NCBI GenBank assembly: GCA_945906815.1
Contig: CAMDRT010000042.1
Span: 1 to 37,833, forward strand
Direction of reading: 5' to 3'
DNA: 37,833 nucleotides
Origin: Bordetella parapertussis
GTDB taxonomy: Bacteria; Pseudomonadota; Gammaproteobacteria; Burkholderiales; SG8-41
The notes beneath the pieces are model-generated. The model searched no databases. It was not told where the DNA came from and worked only from the letters and a program-made list of their open reading frames with translations. Both the position numbers and the translations under genes were made by a program. This document shows, piece after piece, positions 1 to 8,383 of this stretch (its first letter is position 1; each line of letters starts with the position of its first letter).

Positions 1-126
1 AGGCGCGTAAGGCGCTCAAGTACTCGTGCGGGATCCCTCACCCGCGGCCCCTCTGCTCCGCTGCAAGTGTTTCCTTGTCCCGGCGGGCAGATAGGGGCGC
101 CAATGGCGCGCTCTTAAGGGAGATTT

Positions 127-200
127 ACCACGGAACACGCGGAACACGCGGAAAGAACATGGATGCGGAATTTTTCCGTGTATTCCGCGTTTTCCGTGGT
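127..200. repeat. Intergenic inverted repeat R1
   Basis: Two 28-nt arms (127-154 and 173-200) are inverted copies of each other, matching at 25 of 28 positions around an 18-nt loop. Each arm is built from short repeated units of the type CACGGAA / CACGCGGAA. The element lies downstream of xsc in non-coding DNA. It resembles in design the inverted repeats at 31764-31880 and 36921-37004, but with a different unit sequence. It could form a hairpin in RNA or be a dispersed repeat element. There is no T-run, so it is not a classical terminator. Confidence 0.7.
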
Positions 201-281
201 TCTTGGTCTTGAAGTTCGCCGTTGTAGGGAGCGTCTTGCACGAGCACCACTACCTGTGGCCGGTGAACGGTGCGCCTTGAT

Positions 282-2045
282 CTACCGGAATTCCTTCGCA
301 CTGTACTTGCGATACTTTTGCAACAGCCGCTTCGGCTGTTTGAATGCATCGCGGCGGAACGGGTCGCCTAATTCCTGCGTCAGCATCATGTTGATCACGG
401 TCGGCTTATTGGATTTCACCGCGCCGCGTAAGGCATCGGCGATTTCGTCCACGTGCTCAACGGTGAGACCATGCGCACCCATCGCTTCGGCGACATCGGC
501 GAAGTTGGGATTCTTGAGGTTGGTGCCGAGGTAACGCTTGTCGAAATAATCAACCTGATTTTTTTTCTCCGCGCCCCATTGGCCGTTATTGAACACCACG
601 GCGATGGCGGGAATATTCTCCCGCACGCAGGTCAGCACTTCGTTCAGGCTCATACCCCAGGCGCCGTCGCCGACATAGGCTATCGCCGGCCGGTCGGGCC
701 GTCCGACCTTGGCGCCGATGGCAGCGGGAAAGGCATAACCGCAATTACCAAAACTCATCGCCGCGAGAAACGAAGGTGCACTCTCGAACGGCAGATAGCT
801 GTTGGCGACCGAACACACGTTGCCGATGTCGGTAGAGACCATTGCATTCTTCGGCATCGCGCGCGCCAATGTGGCAAGCGCCTGACGCGGGCCAATGCGG
901 CCCTTTTCATTGGGCGAGGGCCAATGGGCGAGTTCTTCAGCCCACGCCGCTTTTTCTACTTTGACTTCAGCGAGCCGGGTTTTGTTGGGCGTGAGTTTGG
1001 TCTGCGCTTTCAAACGCTCGAGCAACGCAACCGCCGCCAACCGCGCGTCACCACAAATGCCGATGGAGATGCGCTTCACCAGATTAAGCATGCGGGGGTC
1101 GGCATCGACCTGGATGATCTGGGCGCCTTTGGGCCAGTAATCGAGGCCATGCTGCGGCAGCGTGCCGAACGGCCCCAGACGTGACCCGAGCGCTAGCACC
1201 ACGTCGGCGCGTGCGATGATTTTCATCGCTGCTTTCGAGCCTTGGTAGCCGAGCGGGCCGCAGCACAGCGGATGGCTCGCGGGGAAAGAGTCGTTGTGCA
1301 GATACGAGTTCACCACCGGCGCGGTCAGATACTCGGCCAGCGCCTGGCATTCCCTGATGCCATTACCCATGATCACGCCGCCGCCGGACAAGATCACCGG
1401 GAACTTCGCTTTGGCCAGCAATTTTGCCGCGGCGTCGAGCGATTCCGGACCGCCGGCGGAGCGCTCGATGCGCTGCGGCTGCGGGATTTCGAATTCACCT
1501 TCGCCGTAGAAGTAATCGCGCGGGATATTCACCTGCACCGGGCCTCGTTCGGCCATCGCGTAGTCAAAGGCGCGGCCGGTGAGTTCGGCGATGCGCAGCG
1601 GCGAATTCACATGCACCTGCCACTTGGTGATCTTGGAGAATATAGGCATCTGCTCGGTTTCCTGAAAACCGCCGAGGCCCATGCTCATGCTGCCCGATTC
1701 CGGTGTGATCGCGACCACCGGCGAATGCGCCCAGTAGGCGGCAGCGATGCCGGTAACGAAATTGGTGATGCCGGGGCCATTCTGCGCGATACACACGCCG
1801 TGCTTGCCGGTAACGCGCGAGTATCCGTCGGCCATGTGCGCGGCGTTTTGCTCATGCGCCACTGAAACAAAACGGATGCCCGCCAGCGGGAACAAGTCGT
1901 GCGCGTCCATGTACGCCGAGCCCACAATCCCAAAGGTGTCTTGCACGCCTTGCGCCACCAGCGTTTCGACGAACGCTTCGCTAGGCGTCATACGGATTTT
2001 GCCGCCGACGGCGATTTGTTTGGCTAGCATTTTGCTCTCGGTCAT
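282..2045 (-). CDS. xsc: Sulfoacetaldehyde acetyltransferase (thiamine diphosphate enzyme)
   Basis: Predicted to convert sulfoacetaldehyde plus phosphate to acetyl phosphate and sulfite, the last step in dissimilation of taurine and related C2 sulfonates in the cytoplasm. The protein is 587 aa, the usual size for Xsc. The N-terminal ThDP-enzyme domain has the conserved Glu in an AHEQNAAHMADGY stretch (Glu65), and the C-terminal domain has the cofactor motif GDGAWGMSL...NN. The opening MTPSEAFVETLV and the GLGGFQETEQMPIFSKITKWQ region are what I recognise as Xsc rather than acetolactate synthase or oxalyl-CoA decarboxylase. The ATG at 2045 is preferred; an in-frame TTG at 2084 would add 13 residues and an ATG at 1991 would remove 18. 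No taurine-oxidising gene is in the window, but the divergent neighbour is a TauE/SafE-type permease, which fits export of the sulfite made. Confidence 0.85.
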   Translation of the reverse strand: MTESKMLAKQIAVGGKIRMTPSEAFVETLVAQGVQDTFGIVGSAYMDAHDLFPLAGIRFVSVAHEQNAAHMADGYSRVTGKHGVCIAQNGPGITNFVTGIAAAYWAHSPVVAITPESGSMSMGLGGFQETEQMPIFSKITKWQVHVNSPLRIAELTGRAFDYAMAERGPVQVNIPRDYFYGEGEFEIPQPQRIERSAGGPESLDAAAKLLAKAKFPVILSGGGVIMGNGIRECQALAEYLTAPVVNSYLHNDSFPASHPLCCGPLGYQGSKAAMKIIARADVVLALGSRLGPFGTLPQHGLDYWPKGAQIIQVDADPRMLNLVKRISIGICGDARLAAVALLERLKAQTKLTPNKTRLAEVKVEKAAWAEELAHWPSPNEKGRIGPRQALATLARAMPKNAMVSTDIGNVCSVANSYLPFESAPSFLAAMSFGNCGYAFPAAIGAKVGRPDRPAIAYVGDGAWGMSLNEVLTCVRENIPAIAVVFNNGQWGAEKKNQVDYFDKRYLGTNLKNPNFADVAEAMGAHGLTVEHVDEIADALRGAVKSNKPTVINMMLTQELGDPFRRDAFKQPKRLLQKYRKYSAKEFR

Positions 2046-2183
2046 GGTGTTCAGGGGGGAACCCCTCTCAAAAATTGGTGGCAACGGTGCGCGTGTGGCC
2101 GCCGCCGCGTGTAAGTTTTCCTACTGAAACATGCCGCGACTAATAGCAACAACGGTGTGAGCGCCTCCCAACCGGACGCGGGG

Positions 2184-2272
2184 ATTATACGCGAACAATG
2201 GTATAAAAATAAAGCAGAACACCCAAGAAAACCATACAAATATTGATTTAAAACATATGGTTACACTATATT
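2184..2272. promoter_or_regulatory. Divergent promoter region of xsc and the TauE/SafE gene
   Basis: The 278-bp gap between the two divergent genes is AT-rich against the surrounding DNA. On the plus strand TTGATT (2243-2248) and TATATT (2267-2272) are separated by 18 bp, a plausible sigma-70 promoter for the permease. On the minus strand a perfect TATAAT -10 (plus-strand 2184-2189) points toward xsc, but its -35 is weak. A shared regulator binding here is likely but no operator is obvious. Confidence 0.4.
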
Positions 2273-2323
2273 CTGAGAGACCGGACATTCCAGATACAAT
2301 GCGGTTTTCCGGTGCGTATCGTC

Positions 2324-3100
2324 ATGCCTGGCTTCGAGCAACTGTCACTCATTACCCTCGGCTGGATCGCGCTGGTGCTGGCGTTTGCCGGCATGGTGCA
2401 AGGCGCGCTGGGATTGGGTTTCCCGATGGTGGCGACACCTTTGATCGCGGCAGTGTCCGACATGCGCACGGCGGTGATACTGGTGTTGCTGCCGTGCGTA
2501 GCGGCGACGGTGATGAATGTTGTGCGCAGTGGACAGTTTCTGGTCTCGCTCAGGCGCTTCTGGTTCATGCCGTTTTGCATGATGGCGGGCGCGTTCATCG
2601 GCGCGCGGCTGTTTGTTGCGTTTCCCGCATTTCCGTATGCCTTGCTGCTGGCGGGCGTGATCCTCGCATTTCTTTGTCTGGATCGCATCGGGTATGCCGA
2701 GTGGGCGCCGGTACAGCGGCATCCGCTGGCATTCGGTCTATTTTTCGGCACGGTCGCGGGGGTGTCGGAGGGCACCGCCAATATCGCAGCGCCGATGCTG
2801 GTGATGTACCTGTTTTCGATGGGCGTGGATCGCACCACGTTTGTGCAGGTACTGAACCTGTGCTTCAGTGTTGGCAAGCCCACGCAGTTCGTGGTGCTGA
2901 GCGTAGAGGGCGGCGTCACCTGGATGCAGTGGGCAGTCACCTTGCCGTTTGCGCTGGTGGTGGTGGCAACCACTGAGGCCGGCATCAGGATCCGCAACCG
3001 CATCGATACCGCGACCTATCGGCGCTGGTTGTTGCGCCTGCTGTTTGTGATTGCGCTGGTGTTGCTCATACAGTACGGCTATGCAAGCCGGGTGCCCTAG
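2324..3100 (+). CDS. TauE/SafE-family membrane transporter (candidate sulfite exporter)
   Basis: A roughly 260-aa polytopic inner-membrane protein with about eight hydrophobic segments in two halves, the arrangement of the TauE/SafE (DUF81) family. The first helix contains the family-like GMVQGALGLGFPMVATPL, and the second half begins with a related GTVAGVSEGTANIAAPM. Members export sulfite, sulfoacetate or other sulfur anions, though many have unknown substrates. Its position back-to-back with xsc, an enzyme that releases sulfite, makes sulfite export the best guess. The ATG at 2324 is used; a GTG four codons upstream (2312) is possible, and neither has a strong ribosome-binding site. The gene converges on grxD with a shared terminator between. 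Confidence 0.75.
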   Translation: MPGFEQLSLITLGWIALVLAFAGMVQGALGLGFPMVATPLIAAVSDMRTAVILVLLPCVAATVMNVVRSGQFLVSLRRFWFMPFCMMAGAFIGARLFVAFPAFPYALLLAGVILAFLCLDRIGYAEWAPVQRHPLAFGLFFGTVAGVSEGTANIAAPMLVMYLFSMGVDRTTFVQVLNLCFSVGKPTQFVVLSVEGGVTWMQWAVTLPFALVVVATTEAGIRIRNRIDTATYRRWLLRLLFVIALVLLIQYGYASRVP

Positions 3101-3122
3101 ACCGGTAGCCGCGCATCAAAGC

Positions 3123-3149
3123 AAAAGGCCATGCTGACCATGGCCTTTT
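3123..3149. terminator. Bidirectional rho-independent terminator
   Basis: A perfect 11-bp stem (AAAAGGCCATG, 3123-3133, paired with 3139-3149) with a 5-nt loop. It is flanked by A-runs and T-runs so that it terminates in both directions. It lies between the ends of the permease gene (3100) and grxD (3172), exactly where convergent transcription should stop. Confidence 0.85.
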
Positions 3150-3171
3150 TGCTGCTTGCTGAGGGCGCGTG

Positions 3172-3477
3172 CTATTTCAATATTTTTTGCAGCTCGCCGC
3201 TTTGGTACATCTCGGCGACGATGTCCGAGCCGCCGACAAATTCGCCATTCACATACAGCTGCGGGATCGTCGGCCAGTTGGAAAACTCCTTGATGCCTTG
3301 CCGGATTTCCGGGTTTTCCAGCACATTGACAGAGGCAATTTCCTCGACACCGCACTCACGCAGGATGTTGATCGCATTGGCTGAAAAGCCGCACTGCGGA
3401 AAATCCGGCGAGCCTTTCATATACAACATAACCTTGTTTTTGGTGATTTGTGCTTTGATATCTTCCTGAACGCTCAT
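3172..3477 (-). CDS. grxD: Monothiol glutaredoxin (Grx4/GrxD type)
   Basis: A 101-aa monothiol glutaredoxin with the family active site CGFS (in KGSPDFPQCGFSANAI), the glutathione-binding TIPQLYVNGEFVGGSDI segment and a final MYQSGEL helix. Such proteins bind and deliver [2Fe-2S] clusters, typically with BolA partners, in the cytoplasm. The start at 3477 (MSVQEDIKAQI) is chosen over the upstream in-frame start at 3498 because a GAGG sequence lies 8 nt before the ATG. In many betaproteobacteria grxD directly follows hemA-prfA-prmC. Here it is separated from prmC by about 4 kb carrying four unrelated genes. Confidence 0.93.
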   Translation of the reverse strand: MSVQEDIKAQITKNKVMLYMKGSPDFPQCGFSANAINILRECGVEEIASVNVLENPEIRQGIKEFSNWPTIPQLYVNGEFVGGSDIVAEMYQSGELQKILK

Positions 3478-3673
3478 GATCACAACCTCGCTAGACAATA
3501 TTACCTGACAGAATCAATCGGGTATTAGTTTAGCGGCTTTCGCAAGTCCGGTCAATCGTGCTTCGCGCTTCGTGCTGCGCCATGGCATAGTATGTTGCAG
3601 CTCTTAGCCCTTGAACACCGCACCTGGCGCAAGGGTGTCAGGCTGGATGGGTCGTATACAAGAAAGGGAATTA

Positions 3674-4684
3674 ATGGAGATTGGATTTTTTTTCTGGCCG
3701 TTCAACGTCGCGTTGACACGCAAGCTGGCCGCGCTCGCCGAAACGCACGGCTATGACATGATCGGCATCGCCGACACCCCGGGCAACGCCATGGACCCCT
3801 GGGTCAGCGCCACGCTGGTGGCGCAGGAAACGACGCGCCCACGCGTGGCGATCTGCGTCACCAATCTCGCGTCGCGTCATCCGGCGGTTTCGGCGGCGGC
3901 TATCGCATCCCTCGACGCCCTCTCTGGCGGGCGCGCGGTGCTCGGCATCGGTGCGGGCCACAGCGGCACTAGGAACATAGGCGTGACGCAAAAGACCACC
4001 GCGACCATGCTCGGCGAAGGTGTGTGTTTCATCAAAGCGCTGCTGCAGGGCGGCGCGGTCGAATTCCACGGCGGCACGGCGCACCTGCCGTGGGTCAAGC
4101 GCGCCCCGAAAGTGTTTCTCGCTGCGTCTCATCCAAAATCGCTGCAACAAGCCGGTGCGTATGCCGACGGCGTGTTCATCAATTACGGCATCGGCGCCGA
4201 CAATATCCGAGAATCGGAAGCGCTGGTGACTACCGCGATAACGCAAGCTGGTCGCAATCCGCAAGATGTCGAAATCTGGCAGATCGCAGCGCTCGATTGC
4301 CACGTTGACGGCAACGCTGCGCGCGCCAAGCTGGGCGCGATGCTCGCCTTCCTCAACGGTTACGTGATCGGCACCAAAAATCTGGACCAACGCGGCGTCC
4401 CGCCACAGTATCACGAGCCGTTGCTAGAACTGCGCCGTCGCTACAGCACCAGCCCGGGCGCAGCGGATATCAAGCTGGTGCGCGAGTTGGGGTTGTTCGA
4501 TTACCTGTCGCGCCGACTTGCGGTGTGCGGCACGCCGGACGAATGTCTGGAGCAGTTGCTCGCGGCAAAGGCCGCCGGTGCCAAACGCCTGATGTTCACC
4601 GTAAGTCTGGCAGCGGACCCGGCCATGACGGTGGAGCTGTTCGCCAAAAAAGTGTTTCCCGTCATTCGTACCGCATCGACATAA
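3674..4684 (+). CDS. LLM-class (luciferase-like) flavin or F420-dependent oxidoreductase
   Basis: A 336-aa TIM-barrel protein of the bacterial luciferase-like superfamily, close in look to the methylene-tetrahydromethanopterin-reductase-like branch. The opening EIGFFFWPF, the RPRVAICVTNLASRHPAVSAAA stretch (about residues 57-76) and the SGGRAVLGIGAGHSG segment (about 85-100) are typical of the family's cofactor face. The start at 3674 is supported by an AGGGA sequence just upstream; the longer frame from 3611 lacks this. The substrate cannot be told. A Bug-type binding protein follows 16 nt later and is probably co-transcribed. The pair sits, with two genes on the other strand, between prmC and grxD. 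Confidence 0.8.
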   Translation: MEIGFFFWPFNVALTRKLAALAETHGYDMIGIADTPGNAMDPWVSATLVAQETTRPRVAICVTNLASRHPAVSAAAIASLDALSGGRAVLGIGAGHSGTRNIGVTQKTTATMLGEGVCFIKALLQGGAVEFHGGTAHLPWVKRAPKVFLAASHPKSLQQAGAYADGVFINYGIGADNIRESEALVTTAITQAGRNPQDVEIWQIAALDCHVDGNAARAKLGAMLAFLNGYVIGTKNLDQRGVPPQYHEPLLELRRRYSTSPGAADIKLVRELGLFDYLSRRLAVCGTPDECLEQLLAAKAAGAKRLMFTVSLAADPAMTVELFAKKVFPVIRTAST

Positions 4685-4700
4685 CCCCGGTACCACACCC

Positions 4701-5666
4701 ATGACACTTGCCTGGCATGTGCTCGTTCTCGCCACACTCGCCGCGACCCGTGCCGCCGCCGCGCAGGATTATCCCCACAAGCCCATCCGCGCCATCGTTC
4801 CGTTCCCGCCTGGCGGTGTGGTGGATATCGTCGCGCGTACGGTCGGCCAGAAAATGTCCGAGGCGCTGGGTCAAACGCTGGTGATCGACAATCGCGGCGG
4901 CGCCGGCGGATCCATCGGCACCGATGCGGCGGCGAAAGCGCCGGCGGACGGCTACACCATCCTGTTCGCCTTCGACACGCATGCGGTGAACCCGCATGTC
5001 TATAGGACCCTGCGCTTTGACACGCTGAAGGACTTCGCTGCGGTCGCGCTGGTGGTGCGTATTCCGCTGGTGGTGGCGACGCTGCCGGCGTTTCCCGCCC
5101 ACTCGATGAAGGAACTCGCAGCCCTCGCCAAGGCAAAGCCCGGCGGCTACACCTATGCGTCGGTCGGTGCCGGTAGCTCGGGGCATCTGGCAACCGAGCA
5201 GTTCAAGCTGCTGGCCGGCGTTGATCTCCTGCATGTGCCGTATAAGGGCGGTGCGCCTGCGGTGGTCGATCTGCTCGGCGGCCATGTCAACCTCGCCACC
5301 CTTGCGGCCGGCGCTGCAGTGCCGCATTTGCGTGCAGGCCGCTTGAAAGGACTTGCCGTGAGCGGCGCCCAGCGTTCGGGTGCAATGCCAAACATTCCGA
5401 CCATGACCGAATCGGGCTACCCGCAACTTGAATCCGGCGCCTGGGCCGGGCTACTGGTTCCCACGGGAACGCCAGCGCGCGTGATTGCACGCCTGAACAG
5501 CGAGGCGCTGAAGGCAATCAAGGATCAAACCACCGTGGCGCGCCTCGCCGAACAATCGATTGAAATTGCGGGTAGCACGCCGCAGCAATTCGGCGCTTTC
5601 ATCCGCCGCGAGCACGACAAGTGGGGCACACTGATTCGCGACGCGAAGCTCAGTATCACGCAGTAG
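4701..5666 (+). CDS. Bug/TctC-family periplasmic solute-binding protein (1 of 6)
   Basis: A 321-aa exported protein of the Bug (TctC) family, which binds carboxylated or related small organic anions in the periplasm for tripartite tricarboxylate transporters. An N-terminal hydrophobic signal peptide ends near AAAAQ (about residue 23). It is followed by the family's first ligand loop (PFPPGGVVDIVAR) and the DNRGGAGGSIGTDAAAKAPADGYT block. No TctA or TctB membrane component is present in the window, so it is an orphan binding protein. It follows the luciferase-like gene by 16 nt, suggesting both handle the same compound. Confidence 0.9.
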   Translation: MTLAWHVLVLATLAATRAAAAQDYPHKPIRAIVPFPPGGVVDIVARTVGQKMSEALGQTLVIDNRGGAGGSIGTDAAAKAPADGYTILFAFDTHAVNPHVYRTLRFDTLKDFAAVALVVRIPLVVATLPAFPAHSMKELAALAKAKPGGYTYASVGAGSSGHLATEQFKLLAGVDLLHVPYKGGAPAVVDLLGGHVNLATLAAGAAVPHLRAGRLKGLAVSGAQRSGAMPNIPTMTESGYPQLESGAWAGLLVPTGTPARVIARLNSEALKAIKDQTTVARLAEQSIEIAGSTPQQFGAFIRREHDKWGTLIRDAKLSITQ

Positions 5667-5694
5667 TACGCCGATTCCAATAGCCACATGCAAA

Positions 5695-6492
5695 TCACCG
5701 CCCGACAAACCGGGGCTTGCGCTTTGCGCTGTGCGCGGCGATACCTTCGTCTACGTCGTGGCTCCACTCCAGCTGGCGGCGCAGCGCGTCCGACAGTTCA
5801 CGCGCGGGACGAAACCCCGGCGCTTCGCGTTCCGCTGCTATGCGCTTCGCGCCGCGCACCGCCAGCGGGCCGTTGCCGGCTATGGTGCGCGCAATGGCGG
5901 CAACACCGGGGGAAAAACTTTCCTGCGCAAACACGCCCTGCACCAGTCCCAGGCGTTCCATTTCATCGGCGCCGATTTCGCGCCCGGTGCAAATAAGTTC
6001 CAGCGCGCGCGCACGCCCGACGATGCGCGGCAGGCGCACCGGTGCTCCCGCGCCCGGAAAACCGCCCCAAGTCGCCTCCGGCATCACTAGCGTGGCGTGC
6101 GCGACGGCGTAGCGCAGGTCGCAAGCGAGGCACAGTTCCGAGGCGCCCGCCACCACCTTGCCGTTGATGGCCGCAATCACGATTTGCGGCAACGCTTCGA
6201 GGGCGTCGAATACTGCGTTAGCGCGCAACACCAGATTGACAATGTCATGCTTCGAGTAGCTCGCACGGAGCGCAGGATTGAGTAGGCCCATGGAGAAAAT
6301 TTCCGCGCCCGCGCCGGTGATCACCAGCACGTTGACGCCCGTATCCTCGCGCAAGGCCTCAGCAATCGCGCCCAGACGCGCGATGACCTCAGGGCTAAGG
6401 CGATTGTGCTCGGCAGGCCGGTCTATGGTGACGGTACACACGCCGTCCTCGCGCAGCAGCGTCAGTCCTTCGGGCAGCGTTTCAACCGGCAT
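5695..6492 (-). CDS. Enoyl-CoA hydratase/isomerase-family protein
   Basis: A 265-aa crotonase-fold protein. The second oxyanion-hole strand NGKVVAGASELCLACDLR carries the first catalytic Glu (Glu119), and PEATWGGFPGAGA carries the second (Glu139). Both acid residues of true hydratases are therefore present, although the usual GGG before Glu119 is AGA. The first oxyanion loop is FSMGLLNP instead of the common FxAGxD, so the substrate may be unusual. The gene is transcribed with the upstream Bug gene (55-nt gap) and converges on the Bug gene ending at 5666. Reaction: probably hydration or isomerisation of an unsaturated acyl-CoA. Confidence 0.82.
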   Translation of the reverse strand: MPVETLPEGLTLLREDGVCTVTIDRPAEHNRLSPEVIARLGAIAEALREDTGVNVLVITGAGAEIFSMGLLNPALRASYSKHDIVNLVLRANAVFDALEALPQIVIAAINGKVVAGASELCLACDLRYAVAHATLVMPEATWGGFPGAGAPVRLPRIVGRARALELICTGREIGADEMERLGLVQGVFAQESFSPGVAAIARTIAGNGPLAVRGAKRIAAEREAPGFRPARELSDALRRQLEWSHDVDEGIAAHSAKRKPRFVGR

Positions 6493-6546
6493 GGCCCACG
6501 CTTACGCGGCAGCGGCGGTATGCGGACCCTCGCTGCACTGCCGCTG

Positions 6547-7512
6547 TCACTCCGCCTTCGCCCCCGAGGTTTTGACTATCGCCGCCCATTTTTTTATATC
6601 CTCGCGCAGGAAACTGGCCAGTTCCGCCGGCGGCTTGATGGCGGCCTCCGCGCCCAACACCGCTAAGCGCTTGGTCACCTCGGGCGATTTAAAGTGCGCT
6701 GCAATTTCCGTATACAGCCTGGTCACTATGGGTTCGGGCACACCCGCCGGCGCAAATACACCGTACCAGGACGTCACATCGTAGCCGGGCACTCCGGACT
6801 CGCCCACCGACGGCACCTCCGGCAGCAGCGCCGAGCGTTGCGCGCTGGTCACCGCCAGCGCACGCAACTTGCCCGCTTGCACCATCGGCAGCGCCGCCGG
6901 GAAACCCATCGATGCGATTTGCACATGTCCCGCGACCAGGTCGCTTACGATCTGACCGGTGCCTTTATAGGAAATCAGCACCATCTTGACGCCGCCCCGA
7001 CTGTTCAGCAACTCCATCGCCAGGTGATTGGGCGAGGCGTGGGTGCCGCCGTAGTTGAGTTGCCCGGGGCGCGCTTGGGCCAGCGCGATGAGTTCCTTGA
7101 TCGATTTCACCGGCAGCGACGGATGCACAATGATCAGGCTCGGAAACACCGCAAGGTTGACGATCGGCGCCAAGTCGCGCGAAAAATCGTACGGCAATTT
7201 GCTAAACAGGCTCATGCCTATCGCGTGCGGCACGCCGCCAATCAGCAAGGTATGGCCGTCGGGTTCAGCCTTCGCCACAAAATCAGCGCCGATGTTGCCC
7301 CCGCCGCCGACGCGATTTTCAACCACTGCCGGCTGACCGAAGCGTTCGTAAAGTCTTTGCGCAGTGATGCGTCCGAGTATGTCGGTAGCCCCGCCCGGCG
7401 GGAACGTCACTACCATGCGTAGGGTGCGACTCGGGTAATGCTGCGCGCTCACAGCGCCTGGCGCAGCGGCCGCCAGCAGCGTCGCGCCGGTGATGACAAG
7501 GAATCGAATCAT
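6547..7512 (-). CDS. Bug/TctC-family periplasmic solute-binding protein (2 of 6)
   Basis: A 321-aa exported binding protein with a signal peptide ending near VSAQ, then TFPPGGATDILGR and ENRVGGGGNIGADFVAKAEPDGHT, the two hallmark blocks of the family. The ATG at 7512 is chosen because GGAGG stands 8 nt upstream; a longer frame to 7560 would run into prmC. The gene lies 37 nt downstream of prmC on the same strand, so it may be read through from the hemA-prfA-prmC transcript. Its partner is likely the enoyl-CoA hydratase gene that follows. No transporter membrane subunits are nearby. Confidence 0.9.
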   Translation of the reverse strand: MIRFLVITGATLLAAAAPGAVSAQHYPSRTLRMVVTFPPGGATDILGRITAQRLYERFGQPAVVENRVGGGGNIGADFVAKAEPDGHTLLIGGVPHAIGMSLFSKLPYDFSRDLAPIVNLAVFPSLIIVHPSLPVKSIKELIALAQARPGQLNYGGTHASPNHLAMELLNSRGGVKMVLISYKGTGQIVSDLVAGHVQIASMGFPAALPMVQAGKLRALAVTSAQRSALLPEVPSVGESGVPGYDVTSWYGVFAPAGVPEPIVTRLYTEIAAHFKSPEVTKRLAVLGAEAAIKPPAELASFLREDIKKWAAIVKTSGAKAE

Positions 7513-7549
7513 GGCAGCCACCTCCAAATGGACTGGACCGGGATTATAA

Positions 7550-8353
7550 CTACCGCGCACGCCCCCCGCTCACGCGCTCGATACCTGCCAGGTCGCGCCA
7601 CGATTGCACGTCGCCAAATCCGGCTTGCACCAACAGCTCGCGGCAACGCAATGCCTGATCGTAACCATGCTCGAACCACAACCAGCCGCCGGGAGCGAGA
7701 TGCGCGTGCGCGCCAGCAACGATGACGCGTATGTCGGCGAGACCATCTGCGCCCGCGGTTAACGCGGCTACCGGTTCAAAACGCAGATCGCCTTGCGCGA
7801 GATGCGCATCGCCGGCAGCCACGTAGGGCGGATTAGATACGATGGCCTCGAATCGTTGCTCTGGTAGCTGATTGAACCAGTGACTGGCGCGCAGCGTCAC
7901 GTTGGGCGCATGCAGCTGCATGGCGTTTGCGCGTGCCACCTCGAGCGCCGCCGCGGATTGGTCGATCGCGGTAACGTGGGCGGCAGGCTGCGCCAGGGCA
8001 ATGCTGATGGCGATGCAGCCGCTGCCGGTACCTAGATCCAGCACACTGCCAGGCTTGCGCTGCAACACGAGCTCAACCAGCAACTCGGATTCAGGCCGCG
8101 GTATCAGCACGGCTGGTGACACGGTGTAGGTGTGCCCGTAAAACTCGCGCTCACCCACGATATAGGCGACGGGTTCACCCGCTGCGCGGCGCGCGGCGAG
8201 CGCGCGAAATTGCGTGGCGTGCTCCACTGCGCATTCCTCATCGGCGTGCGCGACGAGATAAGCATCGTTCACCGCCAGCGCCGTTCGCAACAACACGCGG
8301 GCATCACTGCTGCCAATGCCGCTGGCCCGCATCAGCTGCGCGAGAGTAGTCAT
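7550..8353 (-). CDS. prmC: Peptide chain release factor N5-glutamine methyltransferase
   Basis: A 267-aa SAM-dependent methyltransferase that methylates the Gln of the GGQ motif of release factors, including the RF1 encoded just upstream. Visible features are the SAM-binding motif VLDLGTGSGCIA, the substrate-Gln-binding NPPY motif (VSNPPYVA), and the PRPESELLVE stretch typical of PrmC. It lies 30 nt downstream of prfA in the expected order hemA-prfA-prmC. The usual next gene, grxD, is not adjacent here. Confidence 0.95.
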   Translation of the reverse strand: MTTLAQLMRASGIGSSDARVLLRTALAVNDAYLVAHADEECAVEHATQFRALAARRAAGEPVAYIVGEREFYGHTYTVSPAVLIPRPESELLVELVLQRKPGSVLDLGTGSGCIAISIALAQPAAHVTAIDQSAAALEVARANAMQLHAPNVTLRASHWFNQLPEQRFEAIVSNPPYVAAGDAHLAQGDLRFEPVAALTAGADGLADIRVIVAGAHAHLAPGGWLWFEHGYDQALRCRELLVQAGFGDVQSWRDLAGIERVSGGRAR

Positions 8354-8383
8354 ACGGTTGGGCGGGTCGGCCTGCCCTGGTGC

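Noticed and set aside
30..125. GC-rich stretch with CCCTCACCCGCGGCCCCTC at the left edge
   Set aside because: It might be the remains of a dispersed repeat, but with a single copy and the edge so near nothing can be supported.
453..1865. Long open frames on the plus strand opposite xsc
   Set aside because: They are antisense shadows of a strongly conserved gene and rich in Arg, His and Gly as GC-rich shadows are; no recognisable domain.
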